Assembly: GCF_009649845.1 (NCBI RefSeq) | Contig: NZ_WJIE01000003.1 | Span: 868,001 to 932,000, forward strand | From: Polyangium spumosum | GTDB lineage: Bacteria; Myxococcota_A; Polyangia; Polyangiales; Polyangiaceae | Direction of reading: 5' to 3' | Length of the DNA stretch: 64,000 bases | In this document: positions 41,953 to 50,419 of the stretch, piece by piece | Position numbering within the stretch: the first letter of the stretch is position 1 | Layout: each line of letters begins with the position of its first letter | The notes under the pieces: model-generated | Told to the model about the DNA's origin: nothing | Databases searched by the model: none | The model's input: the letters and a program-made list of their open reading frames with translations, nothing else | Program-made: the position numbers and the translations under genes

Positions 41953-42639
41953 ATGGACATCCTGACGACACGGACCCTGCGGTACACCGACGAGGGGGGC
42001 GGCGAGGAGGAGAAGGAGGTGGTCCTCACCATCTTCCAGCCCTTCGAACAAGACCCCTGGGACTGGGTGTGCGTGTTCGACTTCGAACCACCCATCAAAC
42101 CTAGAAATGTGAGGGCGCGCGGGTTCGATCTCATCCGTGCATTTCTGCACTGCCTGACCTATGCGCGCCTCACCTTCGAAACGACGAGCTGGTCGAAGAC
42201 AGGTCATTGGCAAGGATCACGCGATTGCGGCTTGCCCGCGAAGGCCGAGGGGCCCTTGCCTCTTCAGCCGCCCGAAATCCCACCGCCCGAAAGCAACCCG
42301 GGAAGCCTGGAGGTCTTCGCGACCCGAAAGCTCGCCCGTCCCGACGAAACCGGGGCCGCCGCCGAGCTTCTCCTCACCGTCTACGAGCCCTACCCGACAG
42401 AGAGCGGCACATGGAAATGCCCCTTCGCTTTTGGTCCAGCCGAGACCACGCCCATTCGCCATGGCATGGGCGCCGACTTCATCGAGGCCGCTCTCGACGG
42501 GCTCGCCCTGGCGCGCGCGATCTACGCGAGCATGCTGCCGGAGGGCTGGGCTCCTCCGGAGTCGGGGGATCTGCTCGATTGTGATGACCTCCCGATCAAA
42601 ATCGGGCGGTCGTTCTCGATGGGTCGGCCGACGCCGTAG
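41953..42639 (+). CDS. Protein with two tandem DUF6968-like domains
   Basis: The 228-residue protein consists of two related halves: TTRTLRYTDEGGGEEEKEVVL ... FEQDPWDWVCVFDF and FATRKLARPDETGAAAELLL ... YPTESGTWKCPFAFG, each followed by a helix (IRAFLHCLTYARLTFE; IEAALDGLALARAIYA). Both match the pattern of the immunity candidate at 37164-37628. It may be an orphan immunity protein retained beside the toxin locus (inference). Confidence 0.78.
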   Translation: MDILTTRTLRYTDEGGGEEEKEVVLTIFQPFEQDPWDWVCVFDFEPPIKPRNVRARGFDLIRAFLHCLTYARLTFETTSWSKTGHWQGSRDCGLPAKAEGPLPLQPPEIPPPESNPGSLEVFATRKLARPDETGAAAELLLTVYEPYPTESGTWKCPFAFGPAETTPIRHGMGADFIEAALDGLALARAIYASMLPEGWAPPESGDLLDCDDLPIKIGRSFSMGRPTP

Positions 42640-42777
42640 CGCCGCGCTCGGGCACGCGGTCGGGACGGAGGCAAATCCGCTGAGCCTCCCGGGAATTCAT
42701 CGCGGAACGTGTCGCGCGCGCTCTCCAGAAATGACATGCTGCTCCCGTCCGAAGCGATTCACGCGAGGGAGGACAGC

Positions 42778-44073
42778 ATGCAAAAATATGGCTTCACCAT
42801 TTCCGCGCTGGTCGGGCTCGTAGCCCTCACCGGCTGCAGCGGGACCGAGGATCCGGGCCGCACGACGAACGAGGCCACCGGGCCCACGTATTACAAGGAC
42901 ATCGCGCCCCTCGTGAACGCAGAATGCGCGAGCTGCCATCAGGAGGGCGCCATCGGAGGCTTCTCCCTCACCGACGCCGACGTCGCGGCCGAGATGGCCC
43001 CCGCGATGGCGGCGGCGGTCGCGGCCCGCACGATGCCGCCCATGCCCGTCAACAACGACGGCTCGTGCAACACCTTCAAGAACGCGCGGTGGCTCAGCGA
43101 CGAGCAAATCGCGCTCTTCGAGAGCTGGTCTCGGGCCGGCGCGCCCCTCGGCGACCCCGCGGACGCGCCCCCGCCGCCCGCGCACGAGGTCCCCACGCTC
43201 TCGGGCGACATCGTGGAGTTCGACATCGGCGTCGATTACACGCCGAAGCCCGCCGACGACAAACCGGACGATTATCGTTGCTTCATCATCGATCCGGGTA
43301 TCGACGCCGACGCGTTCATGACCGGATACGACATCCAGCCGGGGGACCGGAAGGTCGTGCACCACGTCGTGCTCTTCTCCCTCGCCGACGCGAATGCCGA
43401 GGCCGACGCGGCCGCCATGGACGCAGCCGAGGACGGGCCGGGGTACACGTGCTTCGGCGGCTCCGGCGTGAAGGGGTCTTCGATCATCGCCGCGTGGGCC
43501 CCGGGCAGCGGCGCCACGTTCCTCCCCGAGGGCACGGGGATCCGTTATGGAGCCGGCCGCAAGCTCGTGCTGCAGATGCATTACAACGTCCCCGCCATGG
43601 GAGGCCCCTTCACCGACCGATCGAAGGTGAAGCTCGCGCTCGCCAAGGACCCCGCGCTCACGCCGGCGTTCCTCGTGCCGACGGGGGCCTTCGAGCTCTC
43701 GCTGCCGCCCGGCCAGGAGCGCACGGAGGCCAAGGGCGAGCTGCCGCTGTCGTGGGTCGCCCAGCAATTCAACCTGCCCAGCTTCAACGGGCTGCGCGTC
43801 TTCGGCGCCCTGCCCCACATGCACATGGCGGGCCGCACGCTGAGGAGCGTCGCGAAATCGCCGTCCGGCGAGCAATGCATCACCGACGTCGACCGCTGGG
43901 ATTTCCACTGGCAAGACCTGTGGTGGAACGAGACGCCCCTGGAGGTGAGCGCCGACAGCTCGATCGGAATCACGTGCGCCTACGACACGCGCGGGCGCAC
44001 GGAGACGACCGTCTTCGGCGAAGGGACGGGCGACGAGATGTGCATCAACATGCTTTACGCGACGGTTTATTGA
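42778..44073 (+). CDS. Copper type II monooxygenase-like lipoprotein with a c-type haem motif
   Basis: The 431-residue protein has a lipobox LTGC, then a segment with CASCH (residues about 46-50), a CxxCH haem-attachment motif as in cytochrome c-type domains, and then the two-domain fold of ascorbate-dependent copper monooxygenases (PHM/DBH-like): VVHHVVLF for the first copper, LQMHYN, and HMHMAG for the second. Likely an extracytoplasmic oxidase or hydroxylase; substrate unknown. ATG 42778 has GGGAGGA upstream. Confidence 0.85.
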   Translation: MQKYGFTISALVGLVALTGCSGTEDPGRTTNEATGPTYYKDIAPLVNAECASCHQEGAIGGFSLTDADVAAEMAPAMAAAVAARTMPPMPVNNDGSCNTFKNARWLSDEQIALFESWSRAGAPLGDPADAPPPPAHEVPTLSGDIVEFDIGVDYTPKPADDKPDDYRCFIIDPGIDADAFMTGYDIQPGDRKVVHHVVLFSLADANAEADAAAMDAAEDGPGYTCFGGSGVKGSSIIAAWAPGSGATFLPEGTGIRYGAGRKLVLQMHYNVPAMGGPFTDRSKVKLALAKDPALTPAFLVPTGAFELSLPPGQERTEAKGELPLSWVAQQFNLPSFNGLRVFGALPHMHMAGRTLRSVAKSPSGEQCITDVDRWDFHWQDLWWNETPLEVSADSSIGITCAYDTRGRTETTVFGEGTGDEMCINMLYATVY

Positions 44074-44079
44074 GGCCGC

Positions 44080-45348
44080 TCAGCGCTCGCTCAAAGCCTC
44101 GACCACGATCTCGCACATATCGTCCCCCCGCAGCGGCGAGCGCGTCTCCTCCACGTGGAAGCGCCCGCCGCCCCCGCCGAAGAGCGCCGCATACGACGCG
44201 GCGCTGATCGGGTTCGCCGCGGCGAAATCCACACGGTGGAGGAGCTGCATCACGGCGAGCACCGCGCCCTGCTGGAAAAAGAGGCGGTTGCGCACGGACG
44301 CGCCATAACGCGTGCCGTAATAGATGCTCTCCTGCGTGGTCGGGCTCCGCACGACGAGCGACTGGCCCGGGAAAAACTCGACCGAATACCAGCGGCCCCA
44401 GCCGAGCACCCGCGCGATCGAGAGCAATTTCTCCAATCGATGCTCGACCGACCCCGTCGCCTTCGACGAGATCGACCACTCCGGCGACGCGAGCACCCCA
44501 CCGAGCAGATGGAACGCCCCCGCCTGCGCCGCCTCACGCACGAGCGACGCGTACACAGGCACGAGCTCCGGCGTGCGGCTCTCGAGGAGGTGCATCGTGT
44601 CGAACGTGATCTGATTGACGTACCCCACCGGCACGAGCGCGAGGCGGACACCAAACGCCCGCACGACGCCCTCCTCGGTCGCCACGAGGTTCCGGATCAC
44701 CCGCATCGCCGTGGGGATGGCGTGCGGGTACTGCGAGTTCGGCGCGTCGAGCGGCGGCGGCTTGAGCGGCAAGCCCGAGACGACCTGGCGCGTGACCGCG
44801 ATGCCGAGCCGCGGCCGCTCCGGGCGACGCGCGAGCGTGAAGGCACAAGCCCCGTCGCCCCGCGCCACACACGTGACCTCCTCGGCCTCGAAATGCCCCC
44901 AGTCCGAGGGGAACGCGAGGCTCGCCGCCGCCGCCGAGAAGCCCGCCGCGAACGAGTCGACGGGCTGCTTGTGCCGGACCTTCTTGCCGTACTTCTCGGC
45001 GTGGCTCGCCCCGTAGAACAGGCCCTCGCCCCGCACCATGCCGCCCTCGGCCGTGACGTCGAAGACGAGCTTGCCGTGGCCCATCGCGGCGAAGAGCGCG
45101 CTCGCCGCGTCGAGCCGCGGTTTCGCGCCCTCGACGCTCTCGGCCTTGAAGACCGCCTCGAGCAGCGCATGCGTGCTCTCGAAGGCGGCCTGCTTGCGCA
45201 CGGCCCAGCCCTCGCCGCCGAGCGCGTCGGAGACCGTCTGGTCGAGGAAGAGCGCGTGGTGGTGGCTCTGGACGTAGACGAGCTGATCACGCAGCGTGAG
45301 CAGCGAGTGCGGCTGGAGGTCGCGGACGAGCTCGCCGAGCGCCCTCAT
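44080..45348 (-). CDS. V4R-like domain protein, last gene of the ParA-Roadblock operon
   Basis: The 422-residue protein contains a stretch like the V4R (4-vinyl reductase) small-ligand-binding domain: GLFYGASHAEKYGKKV ... FEAEEVTCVARGDGACAF (about residues 85-165). The C-terminal 250 residues are mixed alpha/beta and not recognised. Its ATG overlaps the stop of the upstream gene as ATGA. V4R domains bind hydrophobic ligands and often regulate partner proteins. It may be a sensor or cargo of the operon. Confidence 0.75.
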   Translation of the reverse strand: MRALGELVRDLQPHSLLTLRDQLVYVQSHHHALFLDQTVSDALGGEGWAVRKQAAFESTHALLEAVFKAESVEGAKPRLDAASALFAAMGHGKLVFDVTAEGGMVRGEGLFYGASHAEKYGKKVRHKQPVDSFAAGFSAAAASLAFPSDWGHFEAEEVTCVARGDGACAFTLARRPERPRLGIAVTRQVVSGLPLKPPPLDAPNSQYPHAIPTAMRVIRNLVATEEGVVRAFGVRLALVPVGYVNQITFDTMHLLESRTPELVPVYASLVREAAQAGAFHLLGGVLASPEWSISSKATGSVEHRLEKLLSIARVLGWGRWYSVEFFPGQSLVVRSPTTQESIYYGTRYGASVRNRLFFQQGAVLAVMQLLHRVDFAAANPISAASYAALFGGGGGRFHVEETRSPLRGDDMCEIVVEALSER

Positions 45349-46175
45349 AACTTGCTCCGGAGCTCGGCGCGGTCGATGCCGAGGATGTCCTCCGCCGCGG
45401 TCTCGACCAAGACCATCGCGTCGGCGCCGAGCGACTCGGGGTGGTCGAGCGCGATCGGCTTGATCCCCGCGCGAAGCGACACACGCAGCCGCACGACGTG
45501 CGGGTCGGGCGCGTGCGCGTCGAGGTACGCGAGCAGCTTCGTCGCCCGATCGATCTCCGCCTTCGTGCCCCGCGGCGCCGGGCGCGACGAGCGCACGACG
45601 ACCGACCCGCTCGCCGGGAACGCGAGCGTACGCGCCGGCTCCTCGTGCTCTTCCTGCTGCGGCTCGGGCTTCGAGACGACGTTCACCGTCGGCGGCGGCG
45701 CCGAGACGGCCGGCACACCCGAGGGCGGCGTGATCGACTCCGGCGGCAGCTCCGGCCGGAGCGTGCTGGCGATACGCGCGGCGTGGTAACGGACGAAGCC
45801 GAGCGGCACGGTGCTGTCGAAGGAGACCGCGACGACGTGGCTGTGCACGCGCCGGAGCACGATCACGCGGCCGGGCATCTCCAGCGTGATCAGCGGATCG
45901 GAGAGGTCGGCCGCGCCCTGATCGAGCAGGGGCGAGGGCGAGAGGAAATCGAGCCTGCGCGCGTGGACCTGGCTCGTCTTGTAGACCTCGCGCAAGCTCT
46001 GCGTGATCGCGCCCGCGGTGTAGCCGGATCCCGGGCGGATCCAGGCCGCGTGGAGCTTCGCGTCGGCGATGTGGAACGCGACGATGGCCTCGACGCCGTC
46101 GGCGCTCGCGGCGAGCTGCTCGACGAGGGACGCGCCGGCGGGGGCTCCTTTCGGCCGAGCAGGCCGCGCCGTCAT
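45345..46175 (-). CDS. Roadblock/LC7-like protein 2
   Basis: The 276-residue protein has a Roadblock/LC7-like N-terminal domain (about 10-130): LVEQLAASADGVEAIVAFHI, ITLEMPGRVIVLRRV, HSHVVAVSFDST, GFVRYHAARIASTL. A Pro/Glu-rich linker and a C-terminal helical domain follow (IDRATKLLAYLDAHAP, VETAAEDILGID). Overlaps both neighbours by 4 bp (ATGA). Roadblock proteins commonly control small GTPases or ATPases. Confidence 0.72.
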   Translation of the reverse strand: MTARPARPKGAPAGASLVEQLAASADGVEAIVAFHIADAKLHAAWIRPGSGYTAGAITQSLREVYKTSQVHARRLDFLSPSPLLDQGAADLSDPLITLEMPGRVIVLRRVHSHVVAVSFDSTVPLGFVRYHAARIASTLRPELPPESITPPSGVPAVSAPPPTVNVVSKPEPQQEEHEEPARTLAFPASGSVVVRSSRPAPRGTKAEIDRATKLLAYLDAHAPDPHVVRLRVSLRAGIKPIALDHPESLGADAMVLVETAAEDILGIDRAELRSKL

Positions 46176-46849
46176 GGTCCTCCGGTCCGCAGCGTGTCGC
46201 CGAGCGCATGCCGGCAAGCGAGGCGGATGCCCAGAGACTGGTTCGGCGTGAGCGGGCGCGCGCGGTTCAAGCCGACGAAGAAGAGCGTGGGGCCGACCTG
46301 AAAGCCGATGAGCTGGAAGCACGGGCCCTCGCCGATGTGCATCTCGAAGGTCGACGAGAGGTTGCCAGGCACGGCCGAGGCGAGCGAGGCGATCGACGAG
46401 GCGACGAGGCCCGAGCCCGCGAGCTTCGCCTCGGTGTCACTCACGGCGCCCGCGAGCGGCAAGCCGGCGGCGTCGGCGAGGAAGACGTCGGTCGCGCCCG
46501 TGGCTTCGCCGATCCACTGCACGATCCTCTCGCAGCGCTGCACGGGGCTCGTGATGCCCGAGAGGTCCGGCAGCTTCGGCAGGGGCCGCGGCGACTCGCC
46601 CGAGCTACCGTCCGCATCGGAGAGCGAGGCCGCGGCCTGCCCGGCGCGCGGGGGCGGCGTGGGGACGTGCGGCGCCGGTGAGGCCTCCGTCGCCGGCGCG
46701 GCCGCCCCGGGGTCGAAGGAGACGAGGTCGGCCGGCAGCGGCTCGACGCCCGGCTGCTTCTTCTTGCCCTTGTCCTCGGGCGAGAGCGAGGTCGCGGCCG
46801 CGATCGCGTTCGAGAGATCGAAGTCAAACGAGGAGCGGGATCGGGCCAT
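46172..46849 (-). CDS. Roadblock/LC7-like protein 1
   Basis: The 225-residue protein has a disordered N-terminus rich in Pro and Ser and a Roadblock/LC7-like C-terminal domain (about 110-225): VQRCERIVQWIGEATGATDV, LADAAGLPLAGA, FEMHIGEGPCFQLIGFQ, TLFFVGLNRARPLTPNQS. ATG 46849 lies inside the parA gene and overlaps it by 26 bp. Confidence 0.78.
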   Translation of the reverse strand: MARSRSSFDFDLSNAIAAATSLSPEDKGKKKQPGVEPLPADLVSFDPGAAAPATEASPAPHVPTPPPRAGQAAASLSDADGSSGESPRPLPKLPDLSGITSPVQRCERIVQWIGEATGATDVFLADAAGLPLAGAVSDTEAKLAGSGLVASSIASLASAVPGNLSSTFEMHIGEGPCFQLIGFQVGPTLFFVGLNRARPLTPNQSLGIRLACRHALGDTLRTGGP

Positions 46850-47642
46850 CGTCCTCCTCCGTAGCGCCGCCGCCGTGGGTGTCGAGGCGATCGAGCACGT
46901 CGTTCGCGAGCTGATCGAAGACACGCGCGAGCGGCGGCGGGCGCTTCTGCATGAGCAGGAGCGGCGAGCCACGCAGCGAGGCCTCGAGGAAGACCTCGTC
47001 GCGCGGGATCACGCTGTCGAGGATGATGCCGCCCGGAAAACGCGTCCAGAGCGTCTCGGCGACCTCGAGCGAGGCGGGCGTCTGCCGATCGAACATGGAC
47101 AACACGATGCCGAGCAGGGTGAGCCGCGGGTTCTTCTCGGCGCGGACGCGGTCGACGAGCGCGAGGAGCTGGCCGACCGAGCGGAGCGCGAGCGGCTCGG
47201 CCTGGAGCGGCGAGAGCACGTGCGTCGCGGCCTCGAGCGCGCGGCTCGTGACCTTGCCGAGGCCGGCGGGGCAGTCGAGCAGCACGAGGTCGAACTCGCT
47301 CTCGAGCTTGCTGAGCATGCCGGTGAGCATGCCGGTGCGCGTGAGCGCCTCCTCGAAGCCGGCGACGGTCGTGGGATCGACGCGGCCCACGCTGAGCACG
47401 TGGAGCTGCGGATCGCGGGTGCGGAGCAGGACGTTGCCGATGTGCTCGGCGCCCGTGAGCACCTCTGCGATGCCCGGCCGCGCGCGGTCGGGCAGCCCGA
47501 GCGAGAGGCAGAGGCTGCCTTGCGCGTCGAGCTCCATGAGCAGCGTGCGGTTGCCGGCCCGGGCGAGGGCAAGACCCAGATTGAGCGAGATCGTGGTCTT
47601 ACCGACGCCTCCCTTTTGGCTGGCCACGCAGATGACGTGCAT
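46824..47642 (-). CDS. ParA/MinD-family ATPase
   Basis: The 272-residue protein starts at ATG 47642 and has the deviant Walker A K10-GGVGK-T16, switch I-like LMELDAQGSLCLSLG, Walker B LVLLDCPAGLGK, and the ParA-type helix SPLQAEPLALRSVGQLL. No ParB or parS-like site is seen in the window, so it is an orphan ParA of the type that positions complexes such as chemosensory or motility clusters. It is embedded in an operon with two Roadblock-like genes and a V4R gene. Confidence 0.92.
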   Translation of the reverse strand: MHVICVASQKGGVGKTTISLNLGLALARAGNRTLLMELDAQGSLCLSLGLPDRARPGIAEVLTGAEHIGNVLLRTRDPQLHVLSVGRVDPTTVAGFEEALTRTGMLTGMLSKLESEFDLVLLDCPAGLGKVTSRALEAATHVLSPLQAEPLALRSVGQLLALVDRVRAEKNPRLTLLGIVLSMFDRQTPASLEVAETLWTRFPGGIILDSVIPRDEVFLEASLRGSPLLLMQKRPPPLARVFDQLANDVLDRLDTHGGGATEEDDGPIPLLV

Positions 47643-47697
47643 GCTTCTCGCGCCATCGTAGCAGGACGCCACGCGAAAAGGTGGGCTGCGAGGGGGA

Positions 47698-48123
47698 CTA
47701 GATCAGGCTGATCCGCTTCATCAGCGAGCCGCAGAGATCCGACTGCGGATTTCTTTGACGCTCGATCGCGAGCCCAGCGCGGAAGATCGCGCTCGCGCTT
47801 TCCATGTTGCCGAGCACGACGTGACAGACGCCGAGCATCTCGTGATCGGCCGGATCGCCGTGGTTCGACACGAGGTCCGTGAGGGGTGACACAGCGGCGC
47901 GGTGGGCCTCGATCATCGGCTCCGTGGGCCGATCGGGGTTCGGCGCGCCTTTCGCCATGATCATGAGCCTGAGCGCGCTCCGCTGGTCCTCCGGCCGATG
48001 TTGCCCGAACTCGGGGCTCGAGAAGAGATCGCGGTAGCCCTGGTAGGCCACGTCGAGCTGGCCGTCCCGCCAGTGCTTCACGATGCCCTTGACCGTTTGA
48101 ACCAGTTCCTCCTTGGTCGCCAT
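47698..48123 (-). CDS. TPR-like protein upstream of the ParA gene
   Basis: The 141-residue protein is wholly helical (TVKGIVKHWRDGQLDVAYQG, DHEMLGVCHVVLGNMESAS), fitting about three TPR-like helix pairs. It ends 55 bp before parA in the same direction, so it may be the first gene of that operon. Start ATG 48123 lacks a clear ribosome-binding site. Divergent from the CoxE-type VWA gene. Confidence 0.75.
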   Translation of the reverse strand: MATKEELVQTVKGIVKHWRDGQLDVAYQGYRDLFSSPEFGQHRPEDQRSALRLMIMAKGAPNPDRPTEPMIEAHRAAVSPLTDLVSNHGDPADHEMLGVCHVVLGNMESASAIFRAGLAIERQRNPQSDLCGSLMKRISLI

Positions 48124-48250
48124 TCTGCGAACCATACACAAGAGCAAGCGCGGAGGGGAGCCTGCGAGCACATCCGAGCGCGGGAGGCGTCCGGAACGGG
48201 GCGGAGGTCGAGAGGGCGGAAGACGAGAAGCGGGCTAAGCTCCTGCCGGG

Positions 48251-49429
48251 ATGTTCCTCGATTTCCTGTACGAGCTGCGGGCCCGGAAGGTGCCGGTCGG
48301 GACGCAGGAGGCGGTGGCGCTCGGCCACGCCCTCAAAAAGGGCCTGCACGACGCGTCGCTGGAGGGTTTTTACCACGTGGCGCGGGCCCTGTGCGTGCAC
48401 TCCGAGGCCCACCTCGACGACTTCGACCTCGCCTTCGCCAAGACCTTCCGCGGCGTCCACGTGGAGGCGAAGAAGATCGCCGAGGAGCTGCAGGCCTGGC
48501 TGCGTGATCCGAAGCAGCTCCGCCAGCTCAGCGAGGAAGAGAAGGCGATGATCGAGGCGCTCGACCTCGAGGAGGTGCTGCGCCAGTTCGAGGAGCGGCT
48601 GCGCGAGCAGAAGGAGCGGCACGACGGAGGCAACCGGTGGATCGGCACGGGCGGGACGTCGCCGTTCGGCCGAAACGGCTTCCATCCGTCGGGGATCAGC
48701 GTGGGCGGCGGCTCGGGCGGCAAGAGCGCGATCCACACGGCCGACGCGCGCAAGTACCGCTCGTACCGCAGCGACATCACGCTCGACGTGCGCACGATCG
48801 AGGTGGCCTTGCGGAAGCTACGCGGCTTCGAGCGCGAGGGCGCGGACGAGGAGCTCGACGTCGAGGGGACGATCGACGCGACGGCGAAAAACGCGGGCGA
48901 GCTCGAGGTCGTGACGCGCCCACCGCGGCGGCCGAACACACGCGTCCTCCTGATGATGGACGTCGGCGGCTCGATGGATCCGTACGCGCACGCCGTCTCG
49001 CAGCTCTTCAGCGCGGCCAAACGCGCGACACACTGGAAGGAGCTGCGCACGTACTACTTCCACAACTGCGTCTACGGGAAGGTCTACAAGACCGAAGGTT
49101 TCCAGGACCCGGTGAGCGTGCGCGACCTCATCCACGAGTGCGGCAAGCACTACAAGCTGGTGATGGTCGGCGACGCGTCGATGGCGCCCTACGAGCTGCT
49201 CGGCGCGGCAGGCTGGGGCGAGGACGCGGGCACGCCGGGCGTCGCGTGGCTCGCGATGTTGCGCGAGCACTTCGAACGGAGCGTCTGGCTGAACCCGGAT
49301 CCGCCGAGCGGCTGGTCACACGGCACGACGCAGGTCGTGAAGGACGTGTTCCCGATGTACCAGCTCACGCTCGAGGGGCTCGGCGAGGCCGTGGCGCAGC
49401 TCGTCCGCGGCGGCAAGACGAGGCGCTAG
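48251..49429 (+). CDS. CoxE-type VWA-domain protein
   Basis: The 392-residue protein matches the CoxE-like VWA family: N-terminal FLYELRARKVPVGTQEAV, a helical region, then the VWA domain with the metal site DVGGSM (VLLMMDVGGSMDP), a KLVMVGDASMAPYE strand and a WLNPDPPSGW motif. These proteins usually work with a MoxR-type AAA ATPase in metal-cofactor insertion or complex maturation; none is adjacent. Its stop overlaps the convergent kinase gene by 4 bp. Confidence 0.9.
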   Translation: MFLDFLYELRARKVPVGTQEAVALGHALKKGLHDASLEGFYHVARALCVHSEAHLDDFDLAFAKTFRGVHVEAKKIAEELQAWLRDPKQLRQLSEEEKAMIEALDLEEVLRQFEERLREQKERHDGGNRWIGTGGTSPFGRNGFHPSGISVGGGSGGKSAIHTADARKYRSYRSDITLDVRTIEVALRKLRGFEREGADEELDVEGTIDATAKNAGELEVVTRPPRRPNTRVLLMMDVGGSMDPYAHAVSQLFSAAKRATHWKELRTYYFHNCVYGKVYKTEGFQDPVSVRDLIHECGKHYKLVMVGDASMAPYELLGAAGWGEDAGTPGVAWLAMLREHFERSVWLNPDPPSGWSHGTTQVVKDVFPMYQLTLEGLGEAVAQLVRGGKTRR

Positions 49430-50127
49430 TCCGCGCCCTTCGCGGGCAAGGTGATCCGGAAGAGCGCGCCTCCCGAGGGCGCGGCGAGCGCCTCGATGGT
49501 GCCGCCGTGCCCTCGCACGATCGTGCGACACAAGGCGAGCCCGAGCCCCGTGCCCGTCGGCTTGCTGGTGACCGAGGGCTCGAAGAGGCGCGCCGCGATG
49601 GCTGGATCGATGCCCGGCCCGTCGTCCTCGACGTCCACGATCACGGCCGCCCCGGCAGCCCACGCGCGCAGGGTGATGCGCCCCGAGGCGCGGCCTTCCA
49701 GCGCCTCGCGCGCGTTGAGGAGCAGGTTCACGAGCACCCGCTCGAGCAGGATCGGATCACACGCGACCTCGAGCTCCGGCGGCGTCACGCTCACCTCGAT
49801 CGTCACGTCCCCCTCGAGGAGCTCGCGCTCCGCGGACGTGACGATCTCCGCGACGGACACGATCTCCTTGCCGAGCGGCTCACCCCGCGCGAGGCCGAGC
49901 ACGCGGTCGATCACCGCTTGCCCCTTGCGCACCTCGTCCTCCGCGCGGCCGAGGTGGCCTGTGAGGCGCGCGGGATCGTCGGCGTGTCGTCGCGCGAGGT
50001 AGAGCGCCGACTCGATCGCAGCGAGCAGGTTCCTGAGCTCGTGGGCGACGCCCGCCCCGAGGACACCTGCGATCACGAGGGCGGCTGCGCGCGCGTCTCG
50101 ATCGTCCGGATTCGATGCGGTCGTCAC
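49426..50127 (-). CDS. Histidine kinase without a sensor domain
   Basis: The 233-residue protein consists of an HisKA-type dimerisation domain (GVAHELRNLLAAIESALYL, with the phospho-acceptor His) and an HATPase domain with N box VNLLLNAREAL, G1 DVEDDGPGIDP, and G2 TGTGLGLALCRTIV. The N-terminal 30 residues hold no sensor. GTG 50127 is chosen; TTG 50166 would add 13 residues. No response regulator is adjacent, so it is an orphan that probably receives its input through another protein. Confidence 0.88.
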   Translation of the reverse strand: MTTASNPDDRDARAAALVIAGVLGAGVAHELRNLLAAIESALYLARRHADDPARLTGHLGRAEDEVRKGQAVIDRVLGLARGEPLGKEIVSVAEIVTSAERELLEGDVTIEVSVTPPELEVACDPILLERVLVNLLLNAREALEGRASGRITLRAWAAGAAVIVDVEDDGPGIDPAIAARLFEPSVTSKPTGTGLGLALCRTIVRGHGGTIEALAAPSGGALFRITLPAKGAD

Positions 50128-50397
50128 GACGCGCGAGCTTAGCGCGGAGCCGACGGCATGAAGCAAGGGTCCCCCGGCGGCGGCGTGGTCCTCGTCGACT
50201 CGCTGCCATCACACGCCGACGCCGGGGGACCGATCGAAGCGAAGCAAAGAGAAGAGCGCCCGCGCGCTGCGACGAGGACATCGAGCAAGAGGCGGGCCGC
50301 GCCCGCTCGCCCGCGATTCCAAGGTCCCGCCCGCATGCCAGCCGGGGTCTCCCCCTGACAGCGCTGTCGCAGCGGTGGGTCCTCGCGTGCGCAGCGC

Positions 50398-50416
50398 GCT
50401 CTGCCCGGGGCAGAGC
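50398..50416 (-). terminator. Hairpin after the TSUP gene
   Basis: GCTCTGCCC-GGGGCAGAGC is a near-perfect dyad 4 bp downstream of the TSUP stop on the minus strand. A second perfect palindrome, GACAGCGCTGTC, lies at 50357-50368. There is no T run. These are the only structures noticed in the 292 bp between the kinase and the transporter. Confidence 0.4.
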
Positions 50417-50419
50417 GGC

